Positions 8,927 through 17,779 of a DNA stretch of 64,000 bases are shown here, in pieces. Below the pieces are notes generated by a model, which saw only the letters and a list, made by a program, of their open reading frames with translations, was not told the origin of the DNA and ran no database searches. The position numbers and the translations under genes are program-made. Within the stretch, counting starts at the first letter, position 1, and every line of letters begins with the position of its first letter. The DNA comes from Pseudothermotoga sp. (GTDB lineage: Bacteria; Thermotogota; Thermotogae; Thermotogales; DSM-5069), in assembly GCA_025060105.1 (NCBI GenBank), contig JANXCS010000003.1:83341-147340 (forward strand), written 5' to 3'.

Positions 8927-10443
8927 AGTACGTCCACCCCTCTTTTAGTTCCAATATAGTTGATCATCGCCAGAGTCAAAAGTTTTTCTTCAGAAAATTC
9001 GTTCCGCCCTACTTCACCAGCTATCGTCCCATTCGAGATGACGATGATCCTATCACTTATACCTATCAGCTCGGGGAGATAAGATGAGATGAAAACAACA
9101 GCCTTGCCTTGACTGACGAGCTCGTTGATCAACCTGTATATTTCAGCTTTTGCTCCAACGTCTATTCCATTCGTCGGTTCATCCAATATCAAGACATTGG
9201 CCACTCTACTTAGCCATCTGGCCAAGATGACTTTCTGTTGATTTCCTCCACTCAGCTTTTGAACAGGATGAAATATGCTTGGGGTCTTGATGGCCAATCT
9301 GTTGACCTGATGTGAAGCTATTTCTTTCGCTCTCTTATGGTTTACGAAAATTGCTAGAAAGGACAGTAGATCCGAGTAGTTCACGGAATTGACGTTGAAT
9401 TCAACATTTTGTATAGAAAACACTCCCTGTGTTCGTCTGTCTTCGGGAAGATATCCAATACCATGTCTAATAGCATCTCTCGGTGACCCTATGGTGACCT
9501 TCTTACCTTGCACATAGATCGAACCTGATTGAAAACGATCCAAACCGTATATTGCCCTTGCTATTTCCGTTCGTCCTGCTCCGACTAAACCGTAGATACC
9601 AAGGATTTCCCCCGCACGTAAAGAAAATGAAATGTTTTTGAATTTCTTCCCCGTGAGGTTTTCAACCCTCAACACTTCAGGCCCCAAGGTTACTTGTTGC
9701 TTATAATACATTTCTTCTATCTTCCTACCCACCATTAGTGGTATCAGCTCTTTCACGGAACCTAATTCAGAAACATTATAAGTTCCAACAACTTTGCCAT
9801 CTTTCAATACTGTGACCGAGTCGCATATCTCAAAAACTTCCTCTAAATTGTGTGAGATATATATCACACCGATATTTTGTTGCTTCAAAGTTCTTATCAT
9901 GTTGAACAGAAGTTGTTTCTCTTTGCTGGTTAACACCGCTGTGGGTTCATCGAAAATGACTAATCTGGGGTTCATGAGTAACACTTTTGCTATGGTTAGC
10001 ATTTCTTTCTCAGCCAGGCTCAGTTCTTTTATTTGCTTGTTCACATCGACCTCGAGCCCCATTTCTTTCAAAAATCTTTGAGCCTCAGCTTTCATCTTCT
10101 TCCATCTCACAAATCCCAAGCGTGTAGGTTGAGACCCGAGAAAGAAGTTTTCTGCAACGCTCATGTCTGGGGCTATCATTACATCTTGATACACAGCAAA
10201 GATTCCCAACTTTCTTGAAAGAATTGGATCTATCTTTTTAAGCTCCCGTCCCAAAAAATAGATGTTTCCACCATCTTTTTCATACGCGCCGGTGATTATC
10301 TTTATCAAGGTGGATTTACCAGCCCCGTTTTCACCGACCAATCCTCGAACCTCGCCTGAACTTAAAGTAAAATTCACATTGTCGAGAGCTTTCACGCCTG
10401 GAAAAGACTTACTCACATTCTCAATTCTCAGCAGATCAACCAC
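8923..10443 (-). CDS. Ribose-type ABC sugar transporter, double ATPase
   Basis: Two ABC domains are fused in one chain, as in RbsA/XylG/MglA. The first has Walker A GENGAGKSTLIK, signature LSLAEKEM and Walker B LVIFDEPTA. The second has a degenerate Walker A (GLVGAGRTEIARA), signature LSGGNQQK and Walker B LILDEPTNG. Asymmetry of this kind is normal in the family. I prefer GTG 10443 as start, 6 nt after a G-rich ribosome-binding site, giving 506 residues; the frame stays open to ATG 10470. A strong hairpin separates the gene from the binding-protein gene upstream. Confidence 0.88.
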   Translation of the reverse strand: MVDLLRIENVSKSFPGVKALDNVNFTLSSGEVRGLVGENGAGKSTLIKIITGAYEKDGGNIYFLGRELKKIDPILSRKLGIFAVYQDVMIAPDMSVAENFFLGSQPTRLGFVRWKKMKAEAQRFLKEMGLEVDVNKQIKELSLAEKEMLTIAKVLLMNPRLVIFDEPTAVLTSKEKQLLFNMIRTLKQQNIGVIYISHNLEEVFEICDSVTVLKDGKVVGTYNVSELGSVKELIPLMVGRKIEEMYYKQQVTLGPEVLRVENLTGKKFKNISFSLRAGEILGIYGLVGAGRTEIARAIYGLDRFQSGSIYVQGKKVTIGSPRDAIRHGIGYLPEDRRTQGVFSIQNVEFNVNSVNYSDLLSFLAIFVNHKRAKEIASHQVNRLAIKTPSIFHPVQKLSGGNQQKVILARWLSRVANVLILDEPTNGIDVGAKAEIYRLINELVSQGKAVVFISSYLPELIGISDRIIVISNGTIAGEVGRNEFSEEKLLTLAMINYIGTKRGVDVL

Positions 10444-10564
10444 CACGTTCCCCCCGTTTTTCCAGCCCATTCAAGTTTGCTCTGGCCATTCCCATGTGCA
10501 CGATCGATACACTCAAAGTTCTCAAATTTGTACCACACTGATTCTAATTCTATTTTTTGTTTAA

Positions 10565-10593
10565 GAAACGAGGGGGATAAACCCCCTCGTTTC
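10565..10593 (-). promoter_or_regulatory. Intercistronic hairpin after the binding-protein gene
   Basis: A perfect 12-bp stem (GAAACGAGGGGG with CCCCCTCGTTTC) with a 5-nt A/T loop lies just past the stop of the sugar-binding-protein gene on the transcribed strand. No U-run follows, so full termination is doubtful. I infer 3'-end protection of the binding-protein mRNA and partial attenuation of downstream genes. Confidence 0.7.
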
Positions 10594-10611
10594 AGTGGCA
10601 AGGAAACAGTC

Positions 10612-11577
10612 TCAATATCTCTTCCTCAAGTATGGATCAAGTACCCATTTGAGTTGGTCCATATTTTCCCTCGTTACGACATAGACTCCTGTATCAAAAT
10701 AGGTTGGGAGTGGTTCACCGTTGATGGCCATGAATGCGAACATGACACCTTTGTAACCCATACCATGTGGATCTTGAACGATGAGAGCTTTGAGTATGCC
10801 CTTTCTCAATGCCTCAACTTCTTGAGGATCAGAGTCGTACGCAACCGCTATGATTTTATCTTGCAGTCTTCTCTCTTCGAGCACTCTAGCTACTCCCACA
10901 CCAGTGTGGTTGTTATCCGCAAATATCGCTACGAGCTGGTCACCGTATGCGGTAATTAAATCTTCAGTGGCAGCCATGGCTTTAGCTATGTCGTTGTCGA
11001 CATACCTTGTTGGGAGAATTTCAAGTTCTGGTGCGAGTTCTTTGAGCCTAGCCTTGAACCCATCATCTCTGTCGATCAAAACCTGAACGCCTGCCATTGA
11101 ACTGATGAGTCCAACTTTTCCTTTCAATGGTTTTCCAGCTTTTTTGAGGAACTCGACCACTTTTTCTGCAGCTAATCCTCCACCGAGTTTGTTGTTGGTG
11201 GCAAGAAAGCTGTTATAACCTGTGTTGAACACGAAGTTGTCGATGAGAATGATCTTGATACCCTGTTGATAAGCCCTGTTCAAAGCTGGTGCCGTTGCGT
11301 GAGAGCTTGTAGATGATATAACTATAGCAGCTGGTTTCGTTCTTATAACATCTTCGAGTATGGCAACTTGTTTGTCAATGTCTGCTTCGGATGGAGGACC
11401 GTACACTGTAACCTTGATCAACCCCTGAAGATCCTTCTCGGCGTTCTTCGCCCCAACGATGGTGTACTGCCAGAACTCCGAGTCTGTCGCTTTGACGATG
11501 AAAGCAATGTTGTAAGCTCCGAAGACTGTAACAACACACAGTGCAAGAACACTCAGCAACGTGAACAACCTCTTCAT
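10612..11577 (-). CDS. Ribose-type sugar-binding protein (periplasmic, RbsB-like)
   Basis: The 321-residue protein starts with a cleavable signal peptide (MKRLFTLLSVLALCVVTVFGA) and continues as a Peripla_BP_4 type-I fold: IAFIVKATDSEFWQYTIVGAKNAEKD, then AAIVISSTSS, ILIDNFVF, GVGVARVLEE and IAVAYDSDPQEVEALRKG. It captures the sugar for the permease/ATPase encoded downstream. It is the first gene of the operon, preceded by GAGGGGGTG and a TATAAT box at 11606-11611. Ligand identity cannot be read from sequence. Confidence 0.9.
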   Translation of the reverse strand: MKRLFTLLSVLALCVVTVFGAYNIAFIVKATDSEFWQYTIVGAKNAEKDLQGLIKVTVYGPPSEADIDKQVAILEDVIRTKPAAIVISSTSSHATAPALNRAYQQGIKIILIDNFVFNTGYNSFLATNNKLGGGLAAEKVVEFLKKAGKPLKGKVGLISSMAGVQVLIDRDDGFKARLKELAPELEILPTRYVDNDIAKAMAATEDLITAYGDQLVAIFADNNHTGVGVARVLEERRLQDKIIAVAYDSDPQEVEALRKGILKALIVQDPHGMGYKGVMFAFMAINGEPLPTYFDTGVYVVTRENMDQLKWVLDPYLRKRY

Positions 11578-11605
11578 ACAAACACCCCCTCACAAAAAGG
11601 ATTCT

Positions 11606-11621
11606 ATTATAATGTTATAAC
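11606..11621 (-). promoter_or_regulatory. Probable promoter -10 box with adjacent GTTATAAC palindrome
   Basis: On the minus strand TATAAT (11611 down to 11606) sits 28 nt before the binding-protein start. Directly upstream is the palindrome GTTATAAC (11614-11621), whose GT...AC ends fit the general GntR operator pattern. The -35 box is unclear. The remaining spacer to the chemoreceptor gene (11622-11800) shows nothing else I can support. Confidence 0.4.
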
Positions 11622-11800
11622 TTTTAATGAACCCGTCAACTTCCAATTCGTCGGGTTTTCTTACCTTGAAAGCGCAAAATTTCCCATTATAGTTTTATGA
11701 GCTTTCGAATGCTCATTCAAGTTTTTGATTTCGCTTGTAATCTCATTTGTTTATCACATCTATGATATCTATGATAGGATCTGTGACGGAGGTGAAAGCC

Positions 11801-13747
11801 GTGAAAACCATACGTTCTCGGATGCTCAGTTGGCTTTTGCTACCGATCGTGATGCTTTCCACTGGCATCGCCTTGATCGTTTATATCAACGTCTCTAGAT
11901 CGGCTGTGTCGATGACTGAAAAAGCGGCACAAAAACTGGTGGCCTCTGGAAGCAGAACCATGACGGAGTGGCTCAACAGGATCGTGGATCGGGTGCGGGT
12001 TTTAGCAGAGAAAAAGGTGATAGCTCAAGCTGTAATTGAGGGCACAGAAGATCTCTTTATCTGTTATGATGATGGGATAGCGCGATCCACCAAAGGACAA
12101 GAAGCAGATATTTCAAATAGATCCTACTTCAAGGAAATCTTTTCTGGTAAAGATTTGATAATCAGTGATCCGGAACTTTCGCCGTTCAGTTCCAATCCTT
12201 GCTTTGTAGTGGCAGCATCTTTCAAAGATTATCAGGGAAAAACCTTGGGGTTCTACGCGGGAACGATACCACTCGAGACGTTGGCCAAAATGGTCGAGGA
12301 GATCAAACTGAGTGAAACTAGCTTTCCTGTCGTTGTTTCATCAACTGGGGTTGTGATGGTTTATCCCGACCGTTCAAAAGTTTTAAAGCTCAATTTGACC
12401 GATGCAGATAAAGAGTTAGGTTACAGAGGGCTCAGTCAAATTGGCCAAAGGATGGTGGAATTGCAAACCTCCTATGGAAAGTATACAGACGATAAACATC
12501 AAGAGTATTACGCATTTTTCACACCGGTGAAGGGTACCCCTGGATGGTCCCTCGGAATAATTGTTCCTTCAGCAGATATTCTGAAGGACGCTCGGAGAAT
12601 GAACATCCTTTTAACCGTACTGTTCGTTGTTTTGGTCTTCGTGACGGCTTTAATCGTGTACATCGTGTCTGGCAGCGTTGCCAATTCCATAAAAAAACTC
12701 GCTGCCGGTGTAGCGGACTTTGGTGAGGGAAATCTTTCAGTGAATTTCGCGATGAAGGGTAAAGATGAAGTTTCTCAAATGGCACACGCGTTGGATCGAA
12801 TGACTCACACGCTCCGCAACACGGTCGAGGAAATTCTGAAAGTATCGAACAGCATAGATGAAGCTTCACAAAATTTTCATCAAGATTCTGCCCTGCTGGA
12901 TAGATCAGTAGAACAACTCACACAGGGAATGAAAGAAATAGCTGAATCTGTTGAAGGTGCTACGAGTCTACTCAGCCAGATCACTACAGGCATCGATGAA
13001 GTTGCCAGCAGCGCGCAAAATGTTGCCAAAGCCTCCCAAGAATTGGCTGAAAAGTCGACGTATGCGAAGACGATCACGACGAAAGGCGAGCAAATCCTGA
13101 ACTCAATCACAGCTGCTATGAATGAATCTCAGAACAAATCAAACCTTGCGGCTAAGATAGTTGAGGAGTTATTCATTAAAGCCCAGAACATCGGTGAAAT
13201 AGTTAATACAATCAATTCAATCGCGGAACAAACAAATTTGCTGGCTTTAAACGCTGCCATTGAAGCGGCGAGGGCTGGCGAAGCAGGAAGAGGTTTCGCG
13301 GTCGTGGCGGATGAGATAAGGAAACTTGCTGAACAAAGTAAACAAGCTACCGAGAAGATCAATCTGATCCTGGGAGGCATAAAGCAAGAAACCGACCGGG
13401 CAGCGAATGCCACGAAAGATTTGGTGCTCTCTATTCAGCACGTAATACAGCAGTCGAGTCATGTTATGCAATCGTTGAAAGAAATAACACAGCGTGTAAA
13501 CGAAATTGCTACTATGACGAACAACTTAGCTGCGAGTGCGGAACAACAGAGTGCAGCATCGGAAGAAATGGATGTGGCCGTTAAGTCTCTAGAGCAATCG
13601 ATGAAAAAGATTGGGGACAGGATTCAAAAGATGAACGATAACGTCGAAAGTCAAGCGAAGATCAGTCAACAAATAAGCGAAGCGAGTTCACAACTCGTAA
13701 AACTTGCGGAGGTTTTGAAGCAACGAATGGGGTGGTTCAGAGTGTGA
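11801..13747 (+). CDS. Methyl-accepting chemotaxis protein
   Basis: This is a transmembrane chemoreceptor of about 648 residues. A first membrane helix lies near residues 8-30, followed by a Cache-like extracytoplasmic sensor of about 235 residues, a second helix near 268-288, a HAMP segment ([20 protein letters not shown]), and a long coiled-coil signalling domain. The conserved kinase-contact tip [38 protein letters not shown] lies near 475-513. The start is GTG 11801 after GGAGGTG. The sensor has [24 protein letters not shown], typical of dCache domains; the ligand is unknown. The debranching-enzyme gene follows after 18 nt. Confidence 0.9.
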   Translation: MKTIRSRMLSWLLLPIVMLSTGIALIVYINVSRSAVSMTEKAAQKLVASGSRTMTEWLNRIVDRVRVLAEKKVIAQAVIEGTEDLFICYDDGIARSTKGQEADISNRSYFKEIFSGKDLIISDPELSPFSSNPCFVVAASFKDYQGKTLGFYAGTIPLETLAKMVEEIKLSETSFPVVVSSTGVVMVYPDRSKVLKLNLTDADKELGYRGLSQIGQRMVELQTSYGKYTDDKHQEYYAFFTPVKGTPGWSLGIIVPSADILKDARRMNILLTVLFVVLVFVTALIVYIVSGSVANSIKKLAAGVADFGEGNLSVNFAMKGKDEVSQMAHALDRMTHTLRNTVEEILKVSNSIDEASQNFHQDSALLDRSVEQLTQGMKEIAESVEGATSLLSQITTGIDEVASSAQNVAKASQELAEKSTYAKTITTKGEQILNSITAAMNESQNKSNLAAKIVEELFIKAQNIGEIVNTINSIAEQTNLLALNAAIEAARAGEAGRGFAVVADEIRKLAEQSKQATEKINLILGGIKQETDRAANATKDLVLSIQHVIQQSSHVMQSLKEITQRVNEIATMTNNLAASAEQQSAASEEMDVAVKSLEQSMKKIGDRIQKMNDNVESQAKISQQISEASSQLVKLAEVLKQRMGWFRV

Positions 13748-13765
13748 TGGAGGTACAGATCGAAA

Positions 13766-15889
13766 ATGAACCCTGGTCCTGAAGTACGGTTACGAACGAA
13801 GAGAGGTTATCCAAAACTTGGGGCAACACCAGACGACAGCGGTGTGAATTTTGCTTTGTTCAGTAGGCATGGTAGGAGGGTTATACTCGAGCTTTATCAA
13901 AATTACTACGATGATAAACCATCACACAGATTTTTCCTCGATCCGATCAGAAACCGCACCGGTGATATTTGGCACATCTATGTATATGGTGTTGGACATG
14001 GTCAGTATTACGGTTGGCGTGTCGATGGAGAATACGATCCTGAGAATGGGAAGCGTTTCAACGTGAACAAGTTGCTGTTCGACCCTTACGCCAAAGCGAT
14101 TTCATCTACGATAGATTGGGATGAACCGTACATATACGGTTACGATAAGAATTCGCCGCTGAACGATCTGTCTTTCTCAACGCTCGATTCGGCACAAAGT
14201 CATGCCAAATGCATTGTGATCGACGATTCTGTTTACCATTGGGAGGATGACAGGAGACCCAAAATTCCATGGAAGGACACCATCATTTATGAAATGCATG
14301 TACGGTTTTTTACGATCAGTCCAACATCCGGGGTGCAGTATCCTGGCACTTATAAAGGGATTTTGGAGAAACTCGAACATCTCAAGGAGCTCGGTGTGAC
14401 CACGATAGAGTTGATGCCCGTGTTCGAATTTTCTGTGAACTCCAACATGAACGTGAATCCGTTCACCGGTAAGCGTTTGAAAGACATGTGGGGTTACAAT
14501 CCCCTGGGTTTTTTTGCCGTAACTGGAAATTACTCAACTGGCATCAAACTCGGAGAGCAAGTTTTCGAGTTCAAGGATTTGGTCAAGCAATTACACAGAA
14601 ATGGTTTCGAGGTGATCTTGGACGTAGTTTATAACCACACAGGTGAGGGAAACGAGCTTGGACCCACACTCTCATTCAGAGGCATAGACAACGAAATTTA
14701 CTACATGCTTGATCCATCGAATAAGAGAAATTATTTGAATTATTCTGGTTGTGGTAACACGCTGAACTGTAACCATCCCGTGGTGAAGGAAATGATCATA
14801 GATAGTTTGAGATATTGGGCCACGGAGATGCACGTGGATGGTTTCAGGTTCGACTTGGCCGCGATCCTTGGAAGAACACCGGATGGAAAATGGATAGGAG
14901 ATCTGTCCCTTTTGAAAGACATCTCGGAAGATGCTGTCTTGCACGATTTGAAACTCATCGCTGAAGGTTGGGACGCGGCAGGAGGTTATTTCCTAGGCCA
15001 GTTCCCACAAGGATGGGCGGAGTGGAATGGAAGGTACAGAGACGTCGTGAGGCGTTTCGTCAGGGGTGATGAAGGAACTATCGCCGAGCTTGCGACTCGC
15101 ATCGCGGGAAGTGCGGACCTGTATGCTGGAAGATCGCCACACGCGAGCATAAATTTTGTGACGTGTCACGATGGTTTCACGCTGAGAGATCTGGTGAGTT
15201 ATCGATACAAGCACAACGAAGCCAACGGGGAAGGTAACAGGGATGGTACAGATGAAAACTTCAGTTGTAACTACGGCGTAGAAGGCGAAACCGATGATTC
15301 CGAAATAAACAGGATAAGAAAGCAGCAAGTGAAAAACTTCATAGCGATACTCATGGTTTCGCACGGCACACCAATGGTGCTCATGGGTGATGAGATGTAC
15401 AGAACACAGAAAGGTAACAACAATGCTTACTGCCACGATGATGAAACTACTTGGTTGGACTGGTCCTTGAAGGATAAACATCACGATATTTTCAGATTCT
15501 TCAAGAAAATGATTCACTTCAGAAAAGCCCACCCGGCACTCAGGCGAGAGCATTTCTTCACGGGACAAGCGACGAGTCGTGGTATACCCGATTTGACTTG
15601 GCACGGTGTGAAACCTTTTGAACCCGATTTTTCTTACCATTCTCACTCTATCGCTTTCATGATCAGTGGAGATGTGAAAAATGGTGAGCAAGATGACGAT
15701 ATCTACGTGATACTCAATCAATGGAGAGAACCTTTGAGGTTTGTGTTACCGTACTTGCACGGAAAAAGTTGGTACAGAGTGGTCGACACCTCGAAAGATT
15801 GCCCCGAAGATTTTCTAGATGAGCCAGAACACGTAGGTTATGTATACATTGCACAACCAAGAAGCACGGTGATTTTCATAAGCAAATGA
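13766..15889 (+). CDS. glgX: Glycogen debranching enzyme / isoamylase-type GH13 (GlgX-like)
   Basis: The 707-residue protein has an N-terminal CBM48-type domain (GYPKLGATPDDSGVNFALFSRHG) and a GH13 barrel with the four conserved regions. Region I is DVVYNHT. Region II is DGFRFD with nucleophile Asp363. Region III is LIAEGWD with acid/base Glu400. Region IV is VTCHDGF with Asp469. The WGYNPLGFF and MWNG-type context (GWAEWNGRYRD) is that of isoamylase/GlgX/TreX enzymes, which hydrolyse alpha-1,6 branches of glycogen. No signal peptide is present, so it acts in the cytoplasm. The gene follows the chemoreceptor by 18 nt; a functional link is not obvious. Confidence 0.88.
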   Translation: MNPGPEVRLRTKRGYPKLGATPDDSGVNFALFSRHGRRVILELYQNYYDDKPSHRFFLDPIRNRTGDIWHIYVYGVGHGQYYGWRVDGEYDPENGKRFNVNKLLFDPYAKAISSTIDWDEPYIYGYDKNSPLNDLSFSTLDSAQSHAKCIVIDDSVYHWEDDRRPKIPWKDTIIYEMHVRFFTISPTSGVQYPGTYKGILEKLEHLKELGVTTIELMPVFEFSVNSNMNVNPFTGKRLKDMWGYNPLGFFAVTGNYSTGIKLGEQVFEFKDLVKQLHRNGFEVILDVVYNHTGEGNELGPTLSFRGIDNEIYYMLDPSNKRNYLNYSGCGNTLNCNHPVVKEMIIDSLRYWATEMHVDGFRFDLAAILGRTPDGKWIGDLSLLKDISEDAVLHDLKLIAEGWDAAGGYFLGQFPQGWAEWNGRYRDVVRRFVRGDEGTIAELATRIAGSADLYAGRSPHASINFVTCHDGFTLRDLVSYRYKHNEANGEGNRDGTDENFSCNYGVEGETDDSEINRIRKQQVKNFIAILMVSHGTPMVLMGDEMYRTQKGNNNAYCHDDETTWLDWSLKDKHHDIFRFFKKMIHFRKAHPALRREHFFTGQATSRGIPDLTWHGVKPFEPDFSYHSHSIAFMISGDVKNGEQDDDIYVILNQWREPLRFVLPYLHGKSWYRVVDTSKDCPEDFLDEPEHVGYVYIAQPRSTVIFISK

Positions 15890-15905
15890 GATGAAATAGA
15901 TAGAG

Positions 15906-15911
15906 TATAAT
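15906..15911 (+). promoter_or_regulatory. Probable promoter -10 box for the exported-protein gene
   Basis: TATAAT lies 30 nt upstream of the GTG start at 15942, just after the end of the debranching-enzyme gene. The -35 region is weak. A GGGGGG ribosome-binding site follows. Confidence 0.4.
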
Positions 15912-15941
15912 ACAAGAAACACCATAAGGGGGGATCACAAC

Positions 15942-17693
15942 GTGAGAAAGATCTCGATCATATTCATCCTTTTACCCAGCATCGTTGCTCTATCGCTCGT
16001 TCCGATCACTGCAGATTTTGCATTGATTTTGAACGATATCGAAATGGTCCAAAACATATTGCCTCTGACCGTCAAATCGAAAGGACCATCGACTGGTTTT
16101 GTCTGTTTCTTTGGTAAGCTAACGTTGAATTTACCAGCGTTTTTTGAGATCATCGGGTCAGAAGATTTAGAGAAAATGCAGGATTTTCTGGACGTTTCGA
16201 TCGTCACGAACGATCCTGAATGGGCAGAAACAAACTTGCAGCAGTTCATCCAAGGCAAGACCCCCATTCAACACGAAGGCATGCATTATTTTGTGAGCAA
16301 GATCATGCTCGAAGATGTTGAAGCCATGGTACAAGGAAAACTGGCGGGGCTTGAACTCGACAGAACCGTATTGGTTCATGGAAGGATCCGCACCGTTCCG
16401 ATCCTCGGCATAATTTTGCATTTGCTTGGCTTCAGCGAAGGAATACCAATCGAGGATGAATTCACGCTGAATATTGATCATGATGACATCTTGAGTATGC
16501 ACATTGTTTCAAAGAAGGTTTGCAAGTCAGATTGGGAATTGGAACAGTTGAGAAAAAAGTCCGCACCGCATGGGCTCAAAGTCCTTCCGGATGCCGATCT
16601 GATTTTGATAGTTCCTACTTCTCTATTGAGACAGGTTCCCGGAGAATTCATAGAAGAATTCGATATGGATTTCGATGAGCTGGGATCGATCGCTCAAGGA
16701 TCAACTTTCATTGCCTTGAGTGCTTCTCAAAAAGATTCTAAGCTTGCGATTTCCTTCGATATAGAACAAAAATTCATAGAGAAATTGGTCGAGCAGTTTG
16801 AAGAAAGAGCAAGCGTTCAAAGAACAGACGATTGGATCATCGCCGTTTCTGAAGATTTCACATTGAAAGTACCCAGTAAAGGTGGGGTAGCTTTTCTTCT
16901 TTTCAACGTTGAAGAGCAAGATCTAACCGGCATCGAGATGAACGTTGTTGCGAGATTTTCTCTCAGTCAGGAAGAATTATTCATCGATGTTTCAATCTCT
17001 AGAGACGGCTGTTCTTTGATCATAGACGCCAAAATTTCCAGTTCTGCCCTCAAGGAACTTCTGTCTGAGATCTTGTCAGATTTACTTCCCATGCCAGAAG
17101 AACTCAAAATGCTTCAGAAGATTTTGAATGTCATAGATGAAGCATACTACTATGAAAATGCCAATCCACCTGAAAATCTGGAGCAATTGCAGTCGCTGAT
17201 CGGCGAGGAACTTTCAAAAGATATACTCTATTCTCGGGAAGAACAAGACGGAACGTTCATCGTTCGTGTTGGTATCAAGACCGATTTGGTTGAACATTTC
17301 AGCGAAGACGATATCTACGAAATCATAGAGATCGCTGTCGATGAAATCGAGATCGATGAATTGAACAGGATAATTTATTTCATCAAGAGCTACGAAAAGT
17401 ATGAATTACCCTCGATACCCGAGATCGTGAGAAACTTGGTCGAAGGCTTCAGGATGTACTATCGCGACTATGGAACTTTACCAGAAGATTTGAAGGAAGT
17501 GCTGGTTTGGTACACTTGGTTGCCTTCCACAGTTCGTGAAATGGTGGACTTCAGTGGAGAAAATGAGGAAAAAAGAATAACTTTGAAGATCAAGAGTGAT
17601 GAAGAACTCGAGAAGGATCTGATTGAAGAACTTTCGTTGGAAAAAGTTGTGTATGAAAACGGTGTCATGATCGTGATCTTCAAGGTTGAATAG
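15942..17693 (+). CDS. Large exported protein of unknown function with a duplicated C-terminal module
   Basis: The 583-residue product has a signal peptide (MRKISIIFILLPSIVALSLVPITA) and no later membrane helix, so it is probably periplasmic. I do not recognise a family. The body is acidic and rich in alternating beta/helix segments. Near the C-terminus two similar modules appear (about 394-448 and 495-553). Each has a helix with paired Tyr, then a Gly/Asn-x-x-P-E-x-L loop, then a beta segment ending in K(T/S)D. The helix plus PE-L loop resembles the C-terminal part of type II pseudopilins such as GspG, but the N-terminal pilin helix is missing. GTG start after GGGGGG; a terminator follows. 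Confidence 0.6.
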   Translation: MRKISIIFILLPSIVALSLVPITADFALILNDIEMVQNILPLTVKSKGPSTGFVCFFGKLTLNLPAFFEIIGSEDLEKMQDFLDVSIVTNDPEWAETNLQQFIQGKTPIQHEGMHYFVSKIMLEDVEAMVQGKLAGLELDRTVLVHGRIRTVPILGIILHLLGFSEGIPIEDEFTLNIDHDDILSMHIVSKKVCKSDWELEQLRKKSAPHGLKVLPDADLILIVPTSLLRQVPGEFIEEFDMDFDELGSIAQGSTFIALSASQKDSKLAISFDIEQKFIEKLVEQFEERASVQRTDDWIIAVSEDFTLKVPSKGGVAFLLFNVEEQDLTGIEMNVVARFSLSQEELFIDVSISRDGCSLIIDAKISSSALKELLSEILSDLLPMPEELKMLQKILNVIDEAYYYENANPPENLEQLQSLIGEELSKDILYSREEQDGTFIVRVGIKTDLVEHFSEDDIYEIIEIAVDEIEIDELNRIIYFIKSYEKYELPSIPEIVRNLVEGFRMYYRDYGTLPEDLKEVLVWYTWLPSTVREMVDFSGENEEKRITLKIKSDEELEKDLIEELSLEKVVYENGVMIVIFKVE

Positions 17694-17713
17694 TTACCAT
17701 TCCACACCTCATT

Positions 17714-17742
17714 GGGGCAGTGAACTGCCCCTTTTGTTTTTT
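17714..17742 (+). terminator. Rho-independent terminator
   Basis: GGGGCAG-TGAA-CTGCCCC forms a 7-bp GC-rich stem followed by TTTTGTTTTTT, directly after the stop of the 583-residue exported protein. Confidence 0.85.
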
Positions 17743-17779
17743 GCATAAAATGTTAGTCTAAACAATTGGAGTGATAGGT

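Noticed and set aside
10477..10959. 160-residue plus-strand frame over the sugar-binding-protein gene
   Set aside because: It spans the intercistronic hairpin and the end of a well-supported minus-strand gene and has no recognisable domain.
1902..11577. A second sulfoquinovose pathway in the first carbohydrate operon
   Set aside because: The aldolase is FSA-like with TTNPT, there is no GH31 or sulfo-lyase, and a kinase is present; nothing points to a sulfonate.
14993..15721. 242-residue open frame antisense to the debranching enzyme
   Set aside because: It lies wholly inside a conserved GH13 gene, has no ribosome-binding site, and its composition (many His, Val, Tyr) is that of a mirror frame.
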